From Vulcanimicrobiota bacterium (GTDB lineage: Bacteria; Vulcanimicrobiota; Vulcanimicrobiia; Vulcanimicrobiales; Vulcanimicrobiaceae): 64,000 nt of DNA. Within the stretch, counting starts at the first letter, position 1. The number at the start of each line of letters is the position of its first letter. Location of the stretch: positions 124,001-188,000 of the forward strand of contig DAIDGX010000004.1 in NCBI GenBank assembly GCA_027452165.1. Reading direction: 5' to 3'. The notes under the pieces are model-generated. The model made no database searches, was not told the DNA's origin, and worked only from the letters and a program-made list of their open reading frames with translations. Both the position numbers and the translations under genes were made by a program. Shown here piece by piece: positions 18,140-26,540 of this stretch.

Positions 18140-18671
18140 AACCGACCTCGACCGCTACATCGAAGGCACGCTCGCCCCGCGCCGCATGGCGGCGATCTCC
18201 GCGCATCTGCGCACGTGCGATACGTGCAACGCCCTCCTTGACGAACTGCGCGTGGTCGATGCGCTGCTCGCGACGACCGACTGCACCGAACTCGCGCCGA
18301 ACTTTACGTTTGCGGTGATGGCCGAGGTGCGCACGATGCCACGACCGCAGAGCCGCTCGCTCTCGGTGTGGGCGATCCTGAGTTTCTATCTGCTGGTCGC
18401 GTGGATCGCGGCGACGGCGGTCGCCGTGGCCAGCCACGGTAACGTGCCGCTCCTCGGCACCGCCGTCGCGCAGACACAAGCGGCGGCCGGCGATGCGTTC
18501 GCGGCACTCGCAGGGGCAGCCCACGGCGTGGGGCCGGCGGCGCCGCTCGCCATCGGCATCGTTATCGCGATTCTCACCCTCGATCTGGTGCTGGCCGCCA
18601 CGCTCGTCGTCTTCTACCGCACCGTCCGCCCGCGTCTCGCCGCGCGCCTTGCGCGTTCGGAGGCATCATGA
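18120..18671 (+). CDS. Zinc-finger anti-sigma factor, membrane-anchored
   Basis: A 183-residue protein with an N-terminal anti-sigma domain of the ZAS/zf-HC2 type: Cys3 and Cys6 (RCSSCE), then His29-x3-Cys33-x2-Cys36 in HLRTCDTC. Two hydrophobic segments follow, at about 82-104 and 140-165, so it spans the membrane with a loop of about 35 Ala/Gly-rich residues between them. The chosen start is GTG at 18120, preceded by AAGGGAG; an ATG 45 bases upstream lies inside the sigma gene and has no ribosome site. It would hold the upstream sigma factor inactive at the membrane. Its stop overlaps the next gene as ATGA. Confidence 0.88.
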   Translation: MRCSSCETDLDRYIEGTLAPRRMAAISAHLRTCDTCNALLDELRVVDALLATTDCTELAPNFTFAVMAEVRTMPRPQSRSLSVWAILSFYLLVAWIAATAVAVASHGNVPLLGTAVAQTQAAAGDAFAALAGAAHGVGPAAPLAIGIVIAILTLDLVLAATLVVFYRTVRPRLAARLARSEAS

Positions 18672-19528
18672 CCGCTCGCGCTACCTCACTTGCCATCCTG
18701 GCCCTCGCCTTCATCGCGGCGCTCTTCGCTTCAACCGGAACGGCACGCGCCCAAGCGCGCAGCGTCTATCACGGTGGCACGTACTTCGGATCGGTCGTCG
18801 TCGAGCCGGGGCAGGTCGTCGATGGCGACTTGAACGTGATCTTCGGCAACGCCGACGTGTTCGGCACGGTCAACGGCGATGTGAACGTGATCGGCGGCAA
18901 CATCCGCGTGCGCGGCGGAACCGTCACCGGCCAAACCCACGCGATCGCGGGCGCCGTGACCGAGAGCATCGTCCCGTGGGCGCCGAGCACGGCCGTCGAG
19001 ACCGCCTATGGACCCGACATGCGCCTGTGGTGGCGCATCGCCTGGGACATCGTGGCGCTCGTAATTTTCCTCATCTTTCCGGTGCGCACGCGCATGGCGC
19101 TCGACCGGCTCGAGCAGCACCCGGGGATATCGACCGCGGCCGGCCTCGTCGGCTGGATCGCGGTGATCCCGGTGATGGTGCTGCTCTTTTTCACCTTCCT
19201 GCTGATCCCGCTGATCCCGGTCGAGTGGGTGCTTCTCGCGGTCGCCGTCTTCATCGGCCACGCCGCGCTCTCGCTCCTGATCGGACGGCGCTTCTACGAA
19301 CTCGTGCGACCGGCCACCACGCCCTCGCCGTTCGTGGCGCTCCTCATCGGGCTCGCGTTGCTCACGGCCGCCGAACTGGTGCCGGTCGTGGGCGTGCTCA
19401 TCATCCTGCTGGTGGGCCTCGTCGGTCTGGGAGCGGTGATCCTCACCTTCATCCCCGAGAGCGCCGCGGCCGGGCCGGGCATACCGCCCCACCGCGATAT
19501 GAGCGGACCACCGATGCCCGTCGGCTAA
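18668..19528 (+). CDS. Bactofilin/polymer-forming-like repeat protein with C-terminal membrane domain
   Basis: A 286-residue protein with a signal peptide (1-29, ending ARAQA), then about 65 residues of short beta repeats such as VVEPGQVVDGDLNVIFGNADVFG and TVNGDVNVIGGNIRVRG (quoted parts adjoin), which resemble the polymer-forming (bactofilin-like) right-handed helix. From about residue 118 on there are four to five hydrophobic segments. The combination puts the repeat part outside the cytoplasmic membrane. Linked by ATGA overlap to the anti-sigma gene, it may be the output or the sensor of that cassette; the sequence alone cannot tell which. Confidence 0.78.
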   Translation: MTARATSLAILALAFIAALFASTGTARAQARSVYHGGTYFGSVVVEPGQVVDGDLNVIFGNADVFGTVNGDVNVIGGNIRVRGGTVTGQTHAIAGAVTESIVPWAPSTAVETAYGPDMRLWWRIAWDIVALVIFLIFPVRTRMALDRLEQHPGISTAAGLVGWIAVIPVMVLLFFTFLLIPLIPVEWVLLAVAVFIGHAALSLLIGRRFYELVRPATTPSPFVALLIGLALLTAAELVPVVGVLIILLVGLVGLGAVILTFIPESAAAGPGIPPHRDMSGPPMPVG

Positions 19529-19540
19529 TATCCCGATCCT

Positions 19541-20752
19541 ATGACGACCCACGTCTCGCGCGCGGCGAAGTTTGCCGAGCGAACCACCCGGCTGCGCGCA
19601 TCGACCATCCGCGAGATGCTGAAGGTTACCCAACAGCCCGACGTCATCTCATTCGGAGGCGGCCTGCCTGCGCCCGAACTCTTTCCCACGCAAGAGATCG
19701 CGCTGGCAACCGCCGAGGTCATGGACGCCTACGGCGCCGCAGCGCTCCAATACGGCGTCACCGAGGGGATTCCCGAGATGCGCACGTGGGTTGCCGAGCG
19801 GCTCTCGAATCGCCTCCACAAGCTCTTCGATCCCGGTGAGATCTTGATCGTCAACGGCTCGCAGCAGGGTCTCGACCTCATCGGCAAGATCTTCCTCGAC
19901 CCCGGCGATCACGTGGTCCTGGAAAACCCCTCGTATCTTGGCGCGATTCAGGCGTTTGATGCATATCAGGCGCGCTACCTTACCGTTGAAACCGACGAGG
20001 ATGGCATCGTTCCGGCCTCGCTCGAGCGCGTGCTCGAACACGCCGACCCCTTTCCGAAGTTTCTTTACGTCGTTCCGAACTTCCAAAATCCGACGGGACG
20101 CACGCTTGCGGCCGATCGCCGCGAAGCGATCGTGCGCATCTGCGAACGCTACGATCTCCCAATCGTCGAGGACGACCCGTATGGCGAGCTGCGCTTCGAG
20201 GGCGTTGACCTGCCGTCGCTTGCATCGCTAGCGACGACCGGGTGCGTCATCTACAGTGGAACCGGAAGCAAGATCATGGCACCGGGGCTGCGCGTAGCGT
20301 GGCTTGCGATTCCGGATCACGAGGTTCGCGAGAAGATCGCGCTTGCCAAACAAGGTACCGATTTGCAGACCGGGTCGCTTGCGCAGTACGTCTTTCACCG
20401 CTACGCAAGCAAGCGTGACAAATTCGAGGCACACGTTGACCGCATCATCGAGACCTACGCGATGCGCCGCGACGTGATGCTGGAGTCGCTACGCGCAACG
20501 ATGCCTGCGGGGGTTCGCTTCAACCGGCCCGCAGGCGGCATGTTCCTGTGGGCCGCGGTCGAGGGCGTGGACACGACCGAACTGCTGCACCTCTGTGCGC
20601 AGCAAAAGGTCGTCTTCGTCCCCGGCGTGAGCTTCTTCCCCGCGCGCGACGCGCACGACGGGATGCGCCTGAACTTTTCGAATGCCAATGAGGAGAAGAT
20701 TCGAGAAGGCATCGCCCGCCTCGCCGCCGCAGTACGGGCCTTCAAGAAATAG
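19541..20752 (+). CDS. PLP-dependent aminotransferase, class I/II (2-aminoadipate/LysN-like)
   Basis: A 403-residue fold-type I aminotransferase. The PLP lysine is Lys244 in SGTGSKIMAPGLRVAWL; other cofactor contacts are NPSYLG at 129-134, FQNPTGRTLA at 181-190 and VEDDPYGELRF at 209-219. The opening (ISFGGGLPAPELFPTQEI) and overall layout are those of the LysN/MocR-catalytic group, which act on 2-aminoadipate, leucine, aromatic or other amino acids. No DNA-binding domain is fused. It starts 12 bases after the bactofilin-like gene and may share its transcript, although a functional link is not obvious. The precise substrate is unknown. Confidence 0.9.
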   Translation: MTTHVSRAAKFAERTTRLRASTIREMLKVTQQPDVISFGGGLPAPELFPTQEIALATAEVMDAYGAAALQYGVTEGIPEMRTWVAERLSNRLHKLFDPGEILIVNGSQQGLDLIGKIFLDPGDHVVLENPSYLGAIQAFDAYQARYLTVETDEDGIVPASLERVLEHADPFPKFLYVVPNFQNPTGRTLAADRREAIVRICERYDLPIVEDDPYGELRFEGVDLPSLASLATTGCVIYSGTGSKIMAPGLRVAWLAIPDHEVREKIALAKQGTDLQTGSLAQYVFHRYASKRDKFEAHVDRIIETYAMRRDVMLESLRATMPAGVRFNRPAGGMFLWAAVEGVDTTELLHLCAQQKVVFVPGVSFFPARDAHDGMRLNFSNANEEKIREGIARLAAAVRAFKK

Positions 20753-20787
20753 CCAATAGTCGTGTTCACCGTACCACGCACCCTGTG

Positions 20788-20812
20788 TCACCCTGAGCCC
20801 GTCGCAGGGCTC
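20788..20812. repeat. REP-like palindromic element
   Basis: GTCACCCTGAGCCCGTCGCA followed by GGGCTC contains a 6-bp perfect stem (GAGCCC 20795-20800, GGGCTC 20807-20812). Its sequence closely resembles the dispersed GTCACCCTGAGC..GTCGAAGGG family of intergenic repeats seen in many high-GC genomes (from memory, not searched). There is no T-run after it, so it is not a standard terminator. It occupies the gap between the aminotransferase and the Gly-rich gene. Confidence 0.4.
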
Positions 20813-20835
20813 GCTGCTTAAGGAGACGTCCCTCC

Positions 20836-21303
20836 GTGGCTTGCTTTGTAACCGGAATCGCCCCCACCCAAAACATCGCGGAACTGGAATCGATGCTCGG
20901 CGCAATCAGCGGCATCGACACATCGAAGCTGACCGTCATCACGAAGGCGGATCGCTCGTACGAGCATGACAGCTCGTTTCTGAACTTCTTCCATGCCGGC
21001 GGCCCAACGATCGACGGCGATGCGTCGGGTCAGATGATCGATGGCACCGCCATTATGACGGGTGGCGGCGGGACCGGCGTTCCGGGCATCGGCAGCTCCA
21101 CCGCGAGCTTGAGCAATCTCGCGAAGCCCAAGGCGGCCCAGCATGTCGGCAATCTGCCGATCCCCGAAGATGAGGCCGACAACTACAACGATGCTATCGA
21201 AGACGGCCGCTGCGTCGTTGCTTACGAGTGCGACGGCACGCAAGCCGCGGCAATCGAGGAAGCCTTCCGCGGCGCCGGCCTGCGCAAGGTCAAGAGCTTC
21301 TAG
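20836..21303 (+). CDS. Gly-rich protein of unknown function (weakly YflT/general-stress-like ends)
   Basis: A 155-residue soluble protein I do not recognise. It has a beta/alpha-looking N-terminus (residues 1-50, VTGIAPTQNIAELESMLGAI), a low-complexity middle rich in Gly, Ser and Thr (residues about 68-95, including IMTGGGGTGVPGIG), and a C-terminus (LPIPEDEADNYNDAIEDGRC, then VVAYECDGTQAAAIEEAFRG) that resembles the half-domains of heat-induced stress proteins of the YflT type. The start is a GTG with AAGGAG 10 bases before it. No membrane segment or signal is seen. It ends 8 bases from the convergent acetyltransferase gene. Confidence 0.72.
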   Translation: MACFVTGIAPTQNIAELESMLGAISGIDTSKLTVITKADRSYEHDSSFLNFFHAGGPTIDGDASGQMIDGTAIMTGGGGTGVPGIGSSTASLSNLAKPKAAQHVGNLPIPEDEADNYNDAIEDGRCVVAYECDGTQAAAIEEAFRGAGLRKVKSF

Positions 21304-21311
21304 AACTCGCG

Positions 21312-21890
21312 TTAGGCGTGCAGCGGATGATCGGCGGGGAGCTCGCCACACTTGCTGCACGTCGACGACTCCACCTTACGCCCACACGGGCACAACCATG
21401 CGTGATGGCGCGCCGGATTTCCGATGACGAGCGAATAGTCTGCGACGTCGCGCGTGACCACCGAGCCCGCCGCGACCATCGACCACTTGCCGATCTTGAC
21501 GTTCGGTAGGATCGTGCTGTTCGCGCCGACTGCTGCTCCGTCACCGACGTTCGTCTCGCCGACTTCCCAATCGCCATCGCCCAACAACGAAAAATCCGGC
21601 GCGGTAGAACGCGGACGCAGGTCGTTGGTAAATACGACGTGCGGACCGACGAACACCCCGCGACCGAGCGAGACGCCGTGATAGACGCAGGCGTAATTTT
21701 GGAGTTTGCAATCGTCGCCGATGACAACGTCGAAATCGATGAATACGCCCTTGCCGACGATGCAGCGCTCACCGACGTGCGCGCGCGTTCGGACTTGCGC
21801 CTGATGCCAGATTTTCGTTCCGGCGCCGAGGCTAACGGCATTCTCCACCGTCGCCGTGTCGTGAATGAAAGCTTCGGGATGAACGCTCAC
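21312..21890 (-). CDS. Left-handed beta-helix N-acetyltransferase (WbpD/WlbB-like)
   Basis: A 192-residue hexapeptide-repeat transferase. Repeats run from about residue 10 to 160 (for example VGERCIVGKGVFIDFDVVIG, VSLGRGVFVGPHVVFTND with the conserved TND, and NVGDGAAVGANSTILPNVKI). After the helix, a small zinc-ribbon-like end carries CPC at 167-169 and CSKCG at 178-182, as in WbpD/WlbB enzymes. Those acetylate the 3-amino group of UDP-2-acetamido-3-amino-glucuronate. The two genes upstream in the operon encode the matching dehydrogenase and aminotransferase, which supports the role. Confidence 0.88.
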   Translation of the reverse strand: MSVHPEAFIHDTATVENAVSLGAGTKIWHQAQVRTRAHVGERCIVGKGVFIDFDVVIGDDCKLQNYACVYHGVSLGRGVFVGPHVVFTNDLRPRSTAPDFSLLGDGDWEVGETNVGDGAAVGANSTILPNVKIGKWSMVAAGSVVTRDVADYSLVIGNPARHHAWLCPCGRKVESSTCSKCGELPADHPLHA

Positions 21891-21902
21891 GTCTTGTAGC
21901 TC

Positions 21903-22898
21903 CTATTTTCCGGCAAGTTGGGCGGTACGCGCGTCGATCATGGCCGTGGCTTGCTCCGCAATGCGCAATGACACGAGGGAGATTTCGGGCGGCGGAAGTT
22001 CGCCGGTTCGAATTCCGGCGAAGAACGCGCGTAACTCCCGACGCAACGGTTCTTCTTTCTCAACGGTCAACGTGACGAATTCACCGGTCTTATACTGATC
22101 GACGACGCCTTCGAACGTGGAGACCGCCGGAAACTCGCGCGCTGCCGCGAAGCGCGTCGATTGCGTAACGCAATCGACGTGGCAAATCCCGTTCGCGCCC
22201 GTAACGAAGACTTCGCGCGCCTTGACCGGCGTGATCCAGTTCGACTCGATGTGAATCGGAACGCCGCGCCCTTGAAGGGCGAGAAAGGCGTAGTCAACGC
22301 GATCGTTGAGCATCGCCCGGCCGCCCTGCGCGGCAAGCAGCTCAAGATCGCTCGCCAGTAGGAATGCGGCCATATCGATGTCGTGCACGCCGATATCGAT
22401 GAGCACGTTTGCGTCCTGAATACGCGCGGGCATGGTGCCGACGCGGCGGGCGCTGATCCCGTAGATCTCGCCGAGACCGCCCGCGCGAATGAAATCGCGT
22501 AACGCCACCACCGCGGGATTGAAACGTTCCACATACCCGATCATGAGCGGTACGCCTTTGGCGCGAGCGCGCTCGATGATCTCCGCGCCCTGCTCCGAGG
22601 TCATTGCGATCGGCTTCTCGACGAGCACGGCGAGGCCGAGATCGATACAGCCTACGGCGTATTCGAAATGCAGCGCCGTCGGAAGGCTCAGGACGACGGC
22701 GTCCAAGCCAAGCGCTACGGCTTCATCGAGGGTTTGGAAGGTGGGATATCCGAGTTCCGCCGCGGCCGCGAGCGCGTTCTTCGAGGCATCGACGACGCCG
22801 ACGAAGTCGACCTCTTCATTCAGCTCGTTGAGGTTGCGCGCGTGGTGCCGACCGATCGCTCCGTAACCGACGACCGCAACTCGAATGCGATCGCTCAC
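21903..22898 (-). CDS. Gfo/Idh/MocA-family sugar dehydrogenase (WbpB/WlbA-like)
   Basis: A 331-residue NAD-dependent oxidoreductase: Rossmann motif VGYGAIGRHHARNL near residue 9, then the EKP signature VLVEKPIAMTSEQG, and a C-terminal sheet domain with DIGVHDIDMAAFLL. In the UDP-diacetamido-glucuronate pathway this enzyme oxidises C3 of UDP-GlcNAcA before amination. The start is set at GTG 22898, preceded by GGGAG and overlapping the aminotransferase stop; the open frame extends 16 codons upstream inside the neighbour and was not used. It sits between the aminotransferase and acetyltransferase genes, an order seen in wbp/wlb loci. Confidence 0.88.
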   Translation of the reverse strand: MSDRIRVAVVGYGAIGRHHARNLNELNEEVDFVGVVDASKNALAAAAELGYPTFQTLDEAVALGLDAVVLSLPTALHFEYAVGCIDLGLAVLVEKPIAMTSEQGAEIIERARAKGVPLMIGYVERFNPAVVALRDFIRAGGLGEIYGISARRVGTMPARIQDANVLIDIGVHDIDMAAFLLASDLELLAAQGGRAMLNDRVDYAFLALQGRGVPIHIESNWITPVKAREVFVTGANGICHVDCVTQSTRFAAAREFPAVSTFEGVVDQYKTGEFVTLTVEKEEPLRRELRAFFAGIRTGELPPPEISLVSLRIAEQATAMIDARTAQLAGK

Positions 22899-22899
22899 G

Positions 22900-24018
22900 C
22901 TATGCTCCCACGATCTCGCGGATGGCGCCGGCGACGGCGCGGACATCTTCTTCGCTGAGCAGTGGATGAATCGGCAACGCCATTACCCGCGTAGCGACGC
23001 GCTCCGCAACCGGCATATCGCCCGCGGCGAAGCCGAGATTCGCAAAGAGCGGGTTCAGGTGCAGGGGCGTCGGGTAGTAGATGCCCGAGCCGATGCCGCG
23101 CTCCTGCAGTTGCGCACGCAAGGCATCGCGGCCAACGCCGCTCTGCGTGCGTGATCCGTCGACGAGAATCGAGTACTGATGGTAGGCGTGTTCGACTCCG
23201 GCCGGGACGAACGGCGTCTGCAAGCCCGCGATGCCGCTCAGCAGCTCGTCATAGAGCGCGGCGTTCTTACGGCGCTTCGCATTGATGGCATCAAGGCGGC
23301 CAAGCTGTACGCGGCCGATCGCGGCGGCAAGATCGGTCATCCGGTAGTTGTATCCAAGCGAGAGATACTCGTAGCGTTCGCCTTGTCCGTGCTGACGAAA
23401 ACGCCTCGCGCTGCGCGCGATCTCGTCGTTGTCGGTGGTGATCATGCCGCCTTCGCCGGTCATGAGATTCTTCGTCGCATAGAGCGAGAAGCAACCCACG
23501 TCGGTCAGCGCTCCGGCGGCGACGCCGTTACGGGCCGCGCCGATGGCCTGACAGGCATCTTCGACGACGCTGATGTTTCGCGCCCGCAGCTCTGCGAGCG
23601 CGCCGTTGTCGACCGGAAGACCGAACAGATCGACCGCGATCACTGCTTTGGTCTTCGGGCCGGCCGCGGCCAGCAACCGATCGAGATCGGCATTGAACGT
23701 GTTCGCGTCGATGTCGACGAATTTCGGCGTCGCGCGTTGCATCAAGATCGGCGTGGCGGTCGCCGCAAACGTGAACGGCGTGGTGAGCACTTCGTCGCCT
23801 GGTCCGACACCCGCGGCCTCTAGCGCCGCGTGGATCGCGGCGGTTCCGGAATTGACGGCAATCGCGTGCTTGGTTCCCACGGTCGCGGCAAACTCCGCTT
23901 CAAACGCGGCGACCTCGGGGCCGGCTGCGAGCTGGCCGGACTTCATCACGCGCGTGACGGCCTCGATCTCTTCATCCCCGACGAACGTGCGGACCAACGG
24001 AATCGACGTTTTGTTCAT
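22900..24018 (-). CDS. DegT/DnrJ/EryC1-family sugar aminotransferase (WbpE/WlbC-like)
   Basis: PLP enzyme of 372 residues that aminates a keto-sugar nucleotide. The internal aldimine lysine is Lys183 in FSLYATKNLMTGEGGM; other family landmarks are VNSGTAAIHAAL at 56-67, EDACQAIGA at 153-161 and SLGYNYRMTDLAAAIGRVQL (about 223-242). The internal ATG at 24018 was preferred over the upstream GTG (24057), because the family starts a few residues before IPLVRTFVGDEE. The three-gene set 21312-24018 fits making UDP-2,3-diacetamido-2,3-dideoxy-glucuronic acid; the UDP-GlcNAc 6-dehydrogenase it needs is not in the window. Confidence 0.9.
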   Translation of the reverse strand: MNKTSIPLVRTFVGDEEIEAVTRVMKSGQLAAGPEVAAFEAEFAATVGTKHAIAVNSGTAAIHAALEAAGVGPGDEVLTTPFTFAATATPILMQRATPKFVDIDANTFNADLDRLLAAAGPKTKAVIAVDLFGLPVDNGALAELRARNISVVEDACQAIGAARNGVAAGALTDVGCFSLYATKNLMTGEGGMITTDNDEIARSARRFRQHGQGERYEYLSLGYNYRMTDLAAAIGRVQLGRLDAINAKRRKNAALYDELLSGIAGLQTPFVPAGVEHAYHQYSILVDGSRTQSGVGRDALRAQLQERGIGSGIYYPTPLHLNPLFANLGFAAGDMPVAERVATRVMALPIHPLLSEEDVRAVAGAIREIVGA

Positions 24019-24083
24019 TCCAATTTCTCGCTTCTCACTAAAGTTAGAATCAAGCACCCAGCTGCAAGGCGCACCATATTCTC

Positions 24084-26525
24084 CTACATTAAATCGCTCC
24101 CGCGCGCAACTGCAAAAGCGGCCTCAATCGGCACTTGGAGAAAACAAACCACGAGCGTAAGAATCCAAAGGTAGAGCGCCGCCGACGCAATCGCCTCGGT
24201 AGCGGCCCATCTGGCGTACCAAACCCGCACGGTAGCTGAACCGTGGAGCCGCAGGCGCCATGCGTTCGCATAGCCGGAAGCGACAAGATGCGCCAAGACG
24301 GCACCGCCACTCACCGAAAGCCTCCAGTTTGTTGAATAGGCCGTTTTGAGTACAAGCCAGCGCGTCCCGGCGGGCACCGTTCCGGACCCGATGCCGTGCC
24401 TCCAGTCAAAGCGCAGCATATGCTCGACCACGTTCGGTGTCAGGGCCGGAGCACGAGGTGGCGCCGCAACGACTCCATTGCCGACAGCCAGCACGCCACG
24501 CGCGACGCTTAGACTACCCTCACCCGCAGGAAGAGCAATCCACCCTTGACGCCCCGGCTTTAGTGCCGCACGGTGACCGTCTACAAAGAGGTGTCCTGAC
24601 AAGAGCAAGACGCGAACGTAACGACGCGCCCGATTGCAGTCAGGGATATGAATGCGCGAGCCCCCCCACGTAATGATGCCGTCTCCAAAGGCCGCCAAGC
24701 GCGGGTCGAGCCACGCCCAATCCGAAAGTCGGCCCCACCCGCCAGCGATAAAGCCCTTGCGATCAAACGGCAAGCTGAGTTCGCAAACATTTCGAGTGCC
24801 CTCGAACGAACTCGCATCCAGATACGCATCGCCGCCTTTCCAATTCATCGCATCAGCGACAACCGGAAGATTACTGTATGCGCAGAGCATACAGGTCTTC
24901 GAAAGGGATGGAAGATGCCGAACCGGACTCTGATTCGCACGAATCAAGCTGACAAGCCACTCGGCCGCATGCGGGATCGGCGGAGCCCGGTCCAGCAAGT
25001 TACTCGTCAGCCACGGCTCAGCAATCAGGGAGTCGATACCTCCCGCCGCAAGCCAACGCCGTGCCTCCTGCAAGCGCCCACGACGTATCAGCCCAGCAGC
25101 GACCTCAAGCGGACCCGACAAGCGAAACTCGTTCGCTGCGACGTGGTCTCCGAGAGGATACGCCGCCGGGTCATTCCCCATCGCATCGCTCCCCCGGATT
25201 CCGACCGGCCACTCCGCCGGCCATAGCAAAAAGCGCCCATTTCCGGGGCGCTTCGCCTCCCGTTTCATAGCCGCAACAAACGCCCCCGGCGCGTGAACGG
25301 AGGACAAAAGGCCATCGAACAGAGAGTTTGCCCACATCGTCCCGAGAGATATCGCAAGCATACAGGAATACAGCACTACGGCGATTCGCATCTTCCGATA
25401 AGGCACCAGACTGCCAATCAATATGAGCTCGAACACCCAAGCTGGTCCGGCGAAATGATAGAGCTCCCTAAACACCCCAAATGCAGCACCATGGGAGAAG
25501 GCGAAATTGAGCGGCATGCTGAGCGGCCCGTAAAAGCCCCACACAAGCAACGTCAAGATCACCCACGATAGACAGACACCGATCGCGATACCGGATCTTC
25601 GGTTGACAACGAACGCAGTCAATCCGAGGACAATTCCTAGTTGTAAATTAAAAATGACTAATGCTGACGAGCGCGCAATGCCAAGGGCCGTTTCAGCGTA
25701 GTGAGGCGAATATCCCAAGAGATACAGCGCGCTCGGAAAAGGAGCGGAATTATTAAACTCCCACGAAACCTGTGGGGCAAGCATCAAATAAGCTCGCGGG
25801 GCGTCTCCAACTGCGGCATAAAGCTGCGGTGCGATCTGAGCAGATGCAATGAATACTCCGAACATACGCACCACAGGATGCGCATCTTTTCGTAAGAAGA
25901 TGGCAGAGAGCGTCAAGAGTACTATTGCGACAACGTAAAGCTGAATTTGAATTATCGAAAATCCCGCTGCCAGCGATGCCGCCAAAAAAGCTATGTTCGG
26001 TCGCTTCTCCGATCCACCCGAAAGAAATCTCAGCGTTACGACAAGAGCTGCGAGAGCAACAAGATAATACAGGTGCCCGGCAACGAGCTTATTAAAGACC
26101 GGGGCACCCAGTTGTGCACAAAGACCTAGCGGAAAAGAAGCGATATACCCGATTCCCCACAGCCGCCTAACGATGGATGCGACACCGCATCCGATTGTTG
26201 CGAACGCTGCGACCAGGGTAAGCCCGAGAACAGTATTCGCCCCCATAACCGCGCAAAGCATCGACCAAGCAATGAACAACGGATGGTGCAGCGGAGCGAT
26301 CGACGCATTTCCCAACCCCCCGAAGTTCCAAGGGCTTTCGTTTTGGACGGCGGCCGCCTCCAGCTGCCCACGAAGGATTGGCCACGTCCAATCCTGCCGA
26401 TAAATGAGCTCGCCCGTCCACAACTCGCGACACTGCCAGATCGCCGTGGAAATTGCCCCCACGACCACACACAAACGCAGCGCAGCGGTCTTTACGAACG
26501 ACGAATAGGCGCGCGCTTGCGGCAC
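24084..26525 (-). CDS. Large GT-C-like polytopic membrane protein, unknown function
   Basis: An 813-residue protein with about a dozen hydrophobic segments in residues 15-405, then a roughly 350-residue outer domain and a last membrane helix near residue 780. The first periplasmic loop holds IYRQDWTWPILRGQL with Asp45, where GT-C glycosyltransferases place their catalytic acidic residue. The C-terminal part is Trp- and Gly-rich and looks beta-sheeted, as in carbohydrate-binding modules. A role as a lipid-sugar-dependent glycosyltransferase in surface-glycan assembly is inferred; no exact family is recognised. Start is GTG at 26525, 15 bases after the GT2 gene, without a clear ribosome site. 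The gene is visibly more A/T-rich than the rest of the window. Confidence 0.72.
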   Translation of the reverse strand: MPQARAYSSFVKTAALRLCVVVGAISTAIWQCRELWTGELIYRQDWTWPILRGQLEAAAVQNESPWNFGGLGNASIAPLHHPLFIAWSMLCAVMGANTVLGLTLVAAFATIGCGVASIVRRLWGIGYIASFPLGLCAQLGAPVFNKLVAGHLYYLVALAALVVTLRFLSGGSEKRPNIAFLAASLAAGFSIIQIQLYVVAIVLLTLSAIFLRKDAHPVVRMFGVFIASAQIAPQLYAAVGDAPRAYLMLAPQVSWEFNNSAPFPSALYLLGYSPHYAETALGIARSSALVIFNLQLGIVLGLTAFVVNRRSGIAIGVCLSWVILTLLVWGFYGPLSMPLNFAFSHGAAFGVFRELYHFAGPAWVFELILIGSLVPYRKMRIAVVLYSCMLAISLGTMWANSLFDGLLSSVHAPGAFVAAMKREAKRPGNGRFLLWPAEWPVGIRGSDAMGNDPAAYPLGDHVAANEFRLSGPLEVAAGLIRRGRLQEARRWLAAGGIDSLIAEPWLTSNLLDRAPPIPHAAEWLVSLIRANQSPVRHLPSLSKTCMLCAYSNLPVVADAMNWKGGDAYLDASSFEGTRNVCELSLPFDRKGFIAGGWGRLSDWAWLDPRLAAFGDGIITWGGSRIHIPDCNRARRYVRVLLLSGHLFVDGHRAALKPGRQGWIALPAGEGSLSVARGVLAVGNGVVAAPPRAPALTPNVVEHMLRFDWRHGIGSGTVPAGTRWLVLKTAYSTNWRLSVSGGAVLAHLVASGYANAWRLRLHGSATVRVWYARWAATEAIASAALYLWILTLVVCFLQVPIEAAFAVARGSDLM

Positions 26526-26540
26526 GTTCGTTCTAGGGAC

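Noticed and set aside
18731-19633. 300-codon minus-strand frame opposite the bactofilin-like gene
   Set aside because: Highly charged His/Asp/Arg-rich translation, antisense to a gene with a clear signal peptide and membrane segments.
19541-20752. Aminotransferase considered as part of the lysine breakdown pathway
   Set aside because: Its LysN-like look would suit 2-aminoadipate, but fold-type I specificity cannot be read from the motifs and its neighbours are unrelated, so no pathway claim is made.
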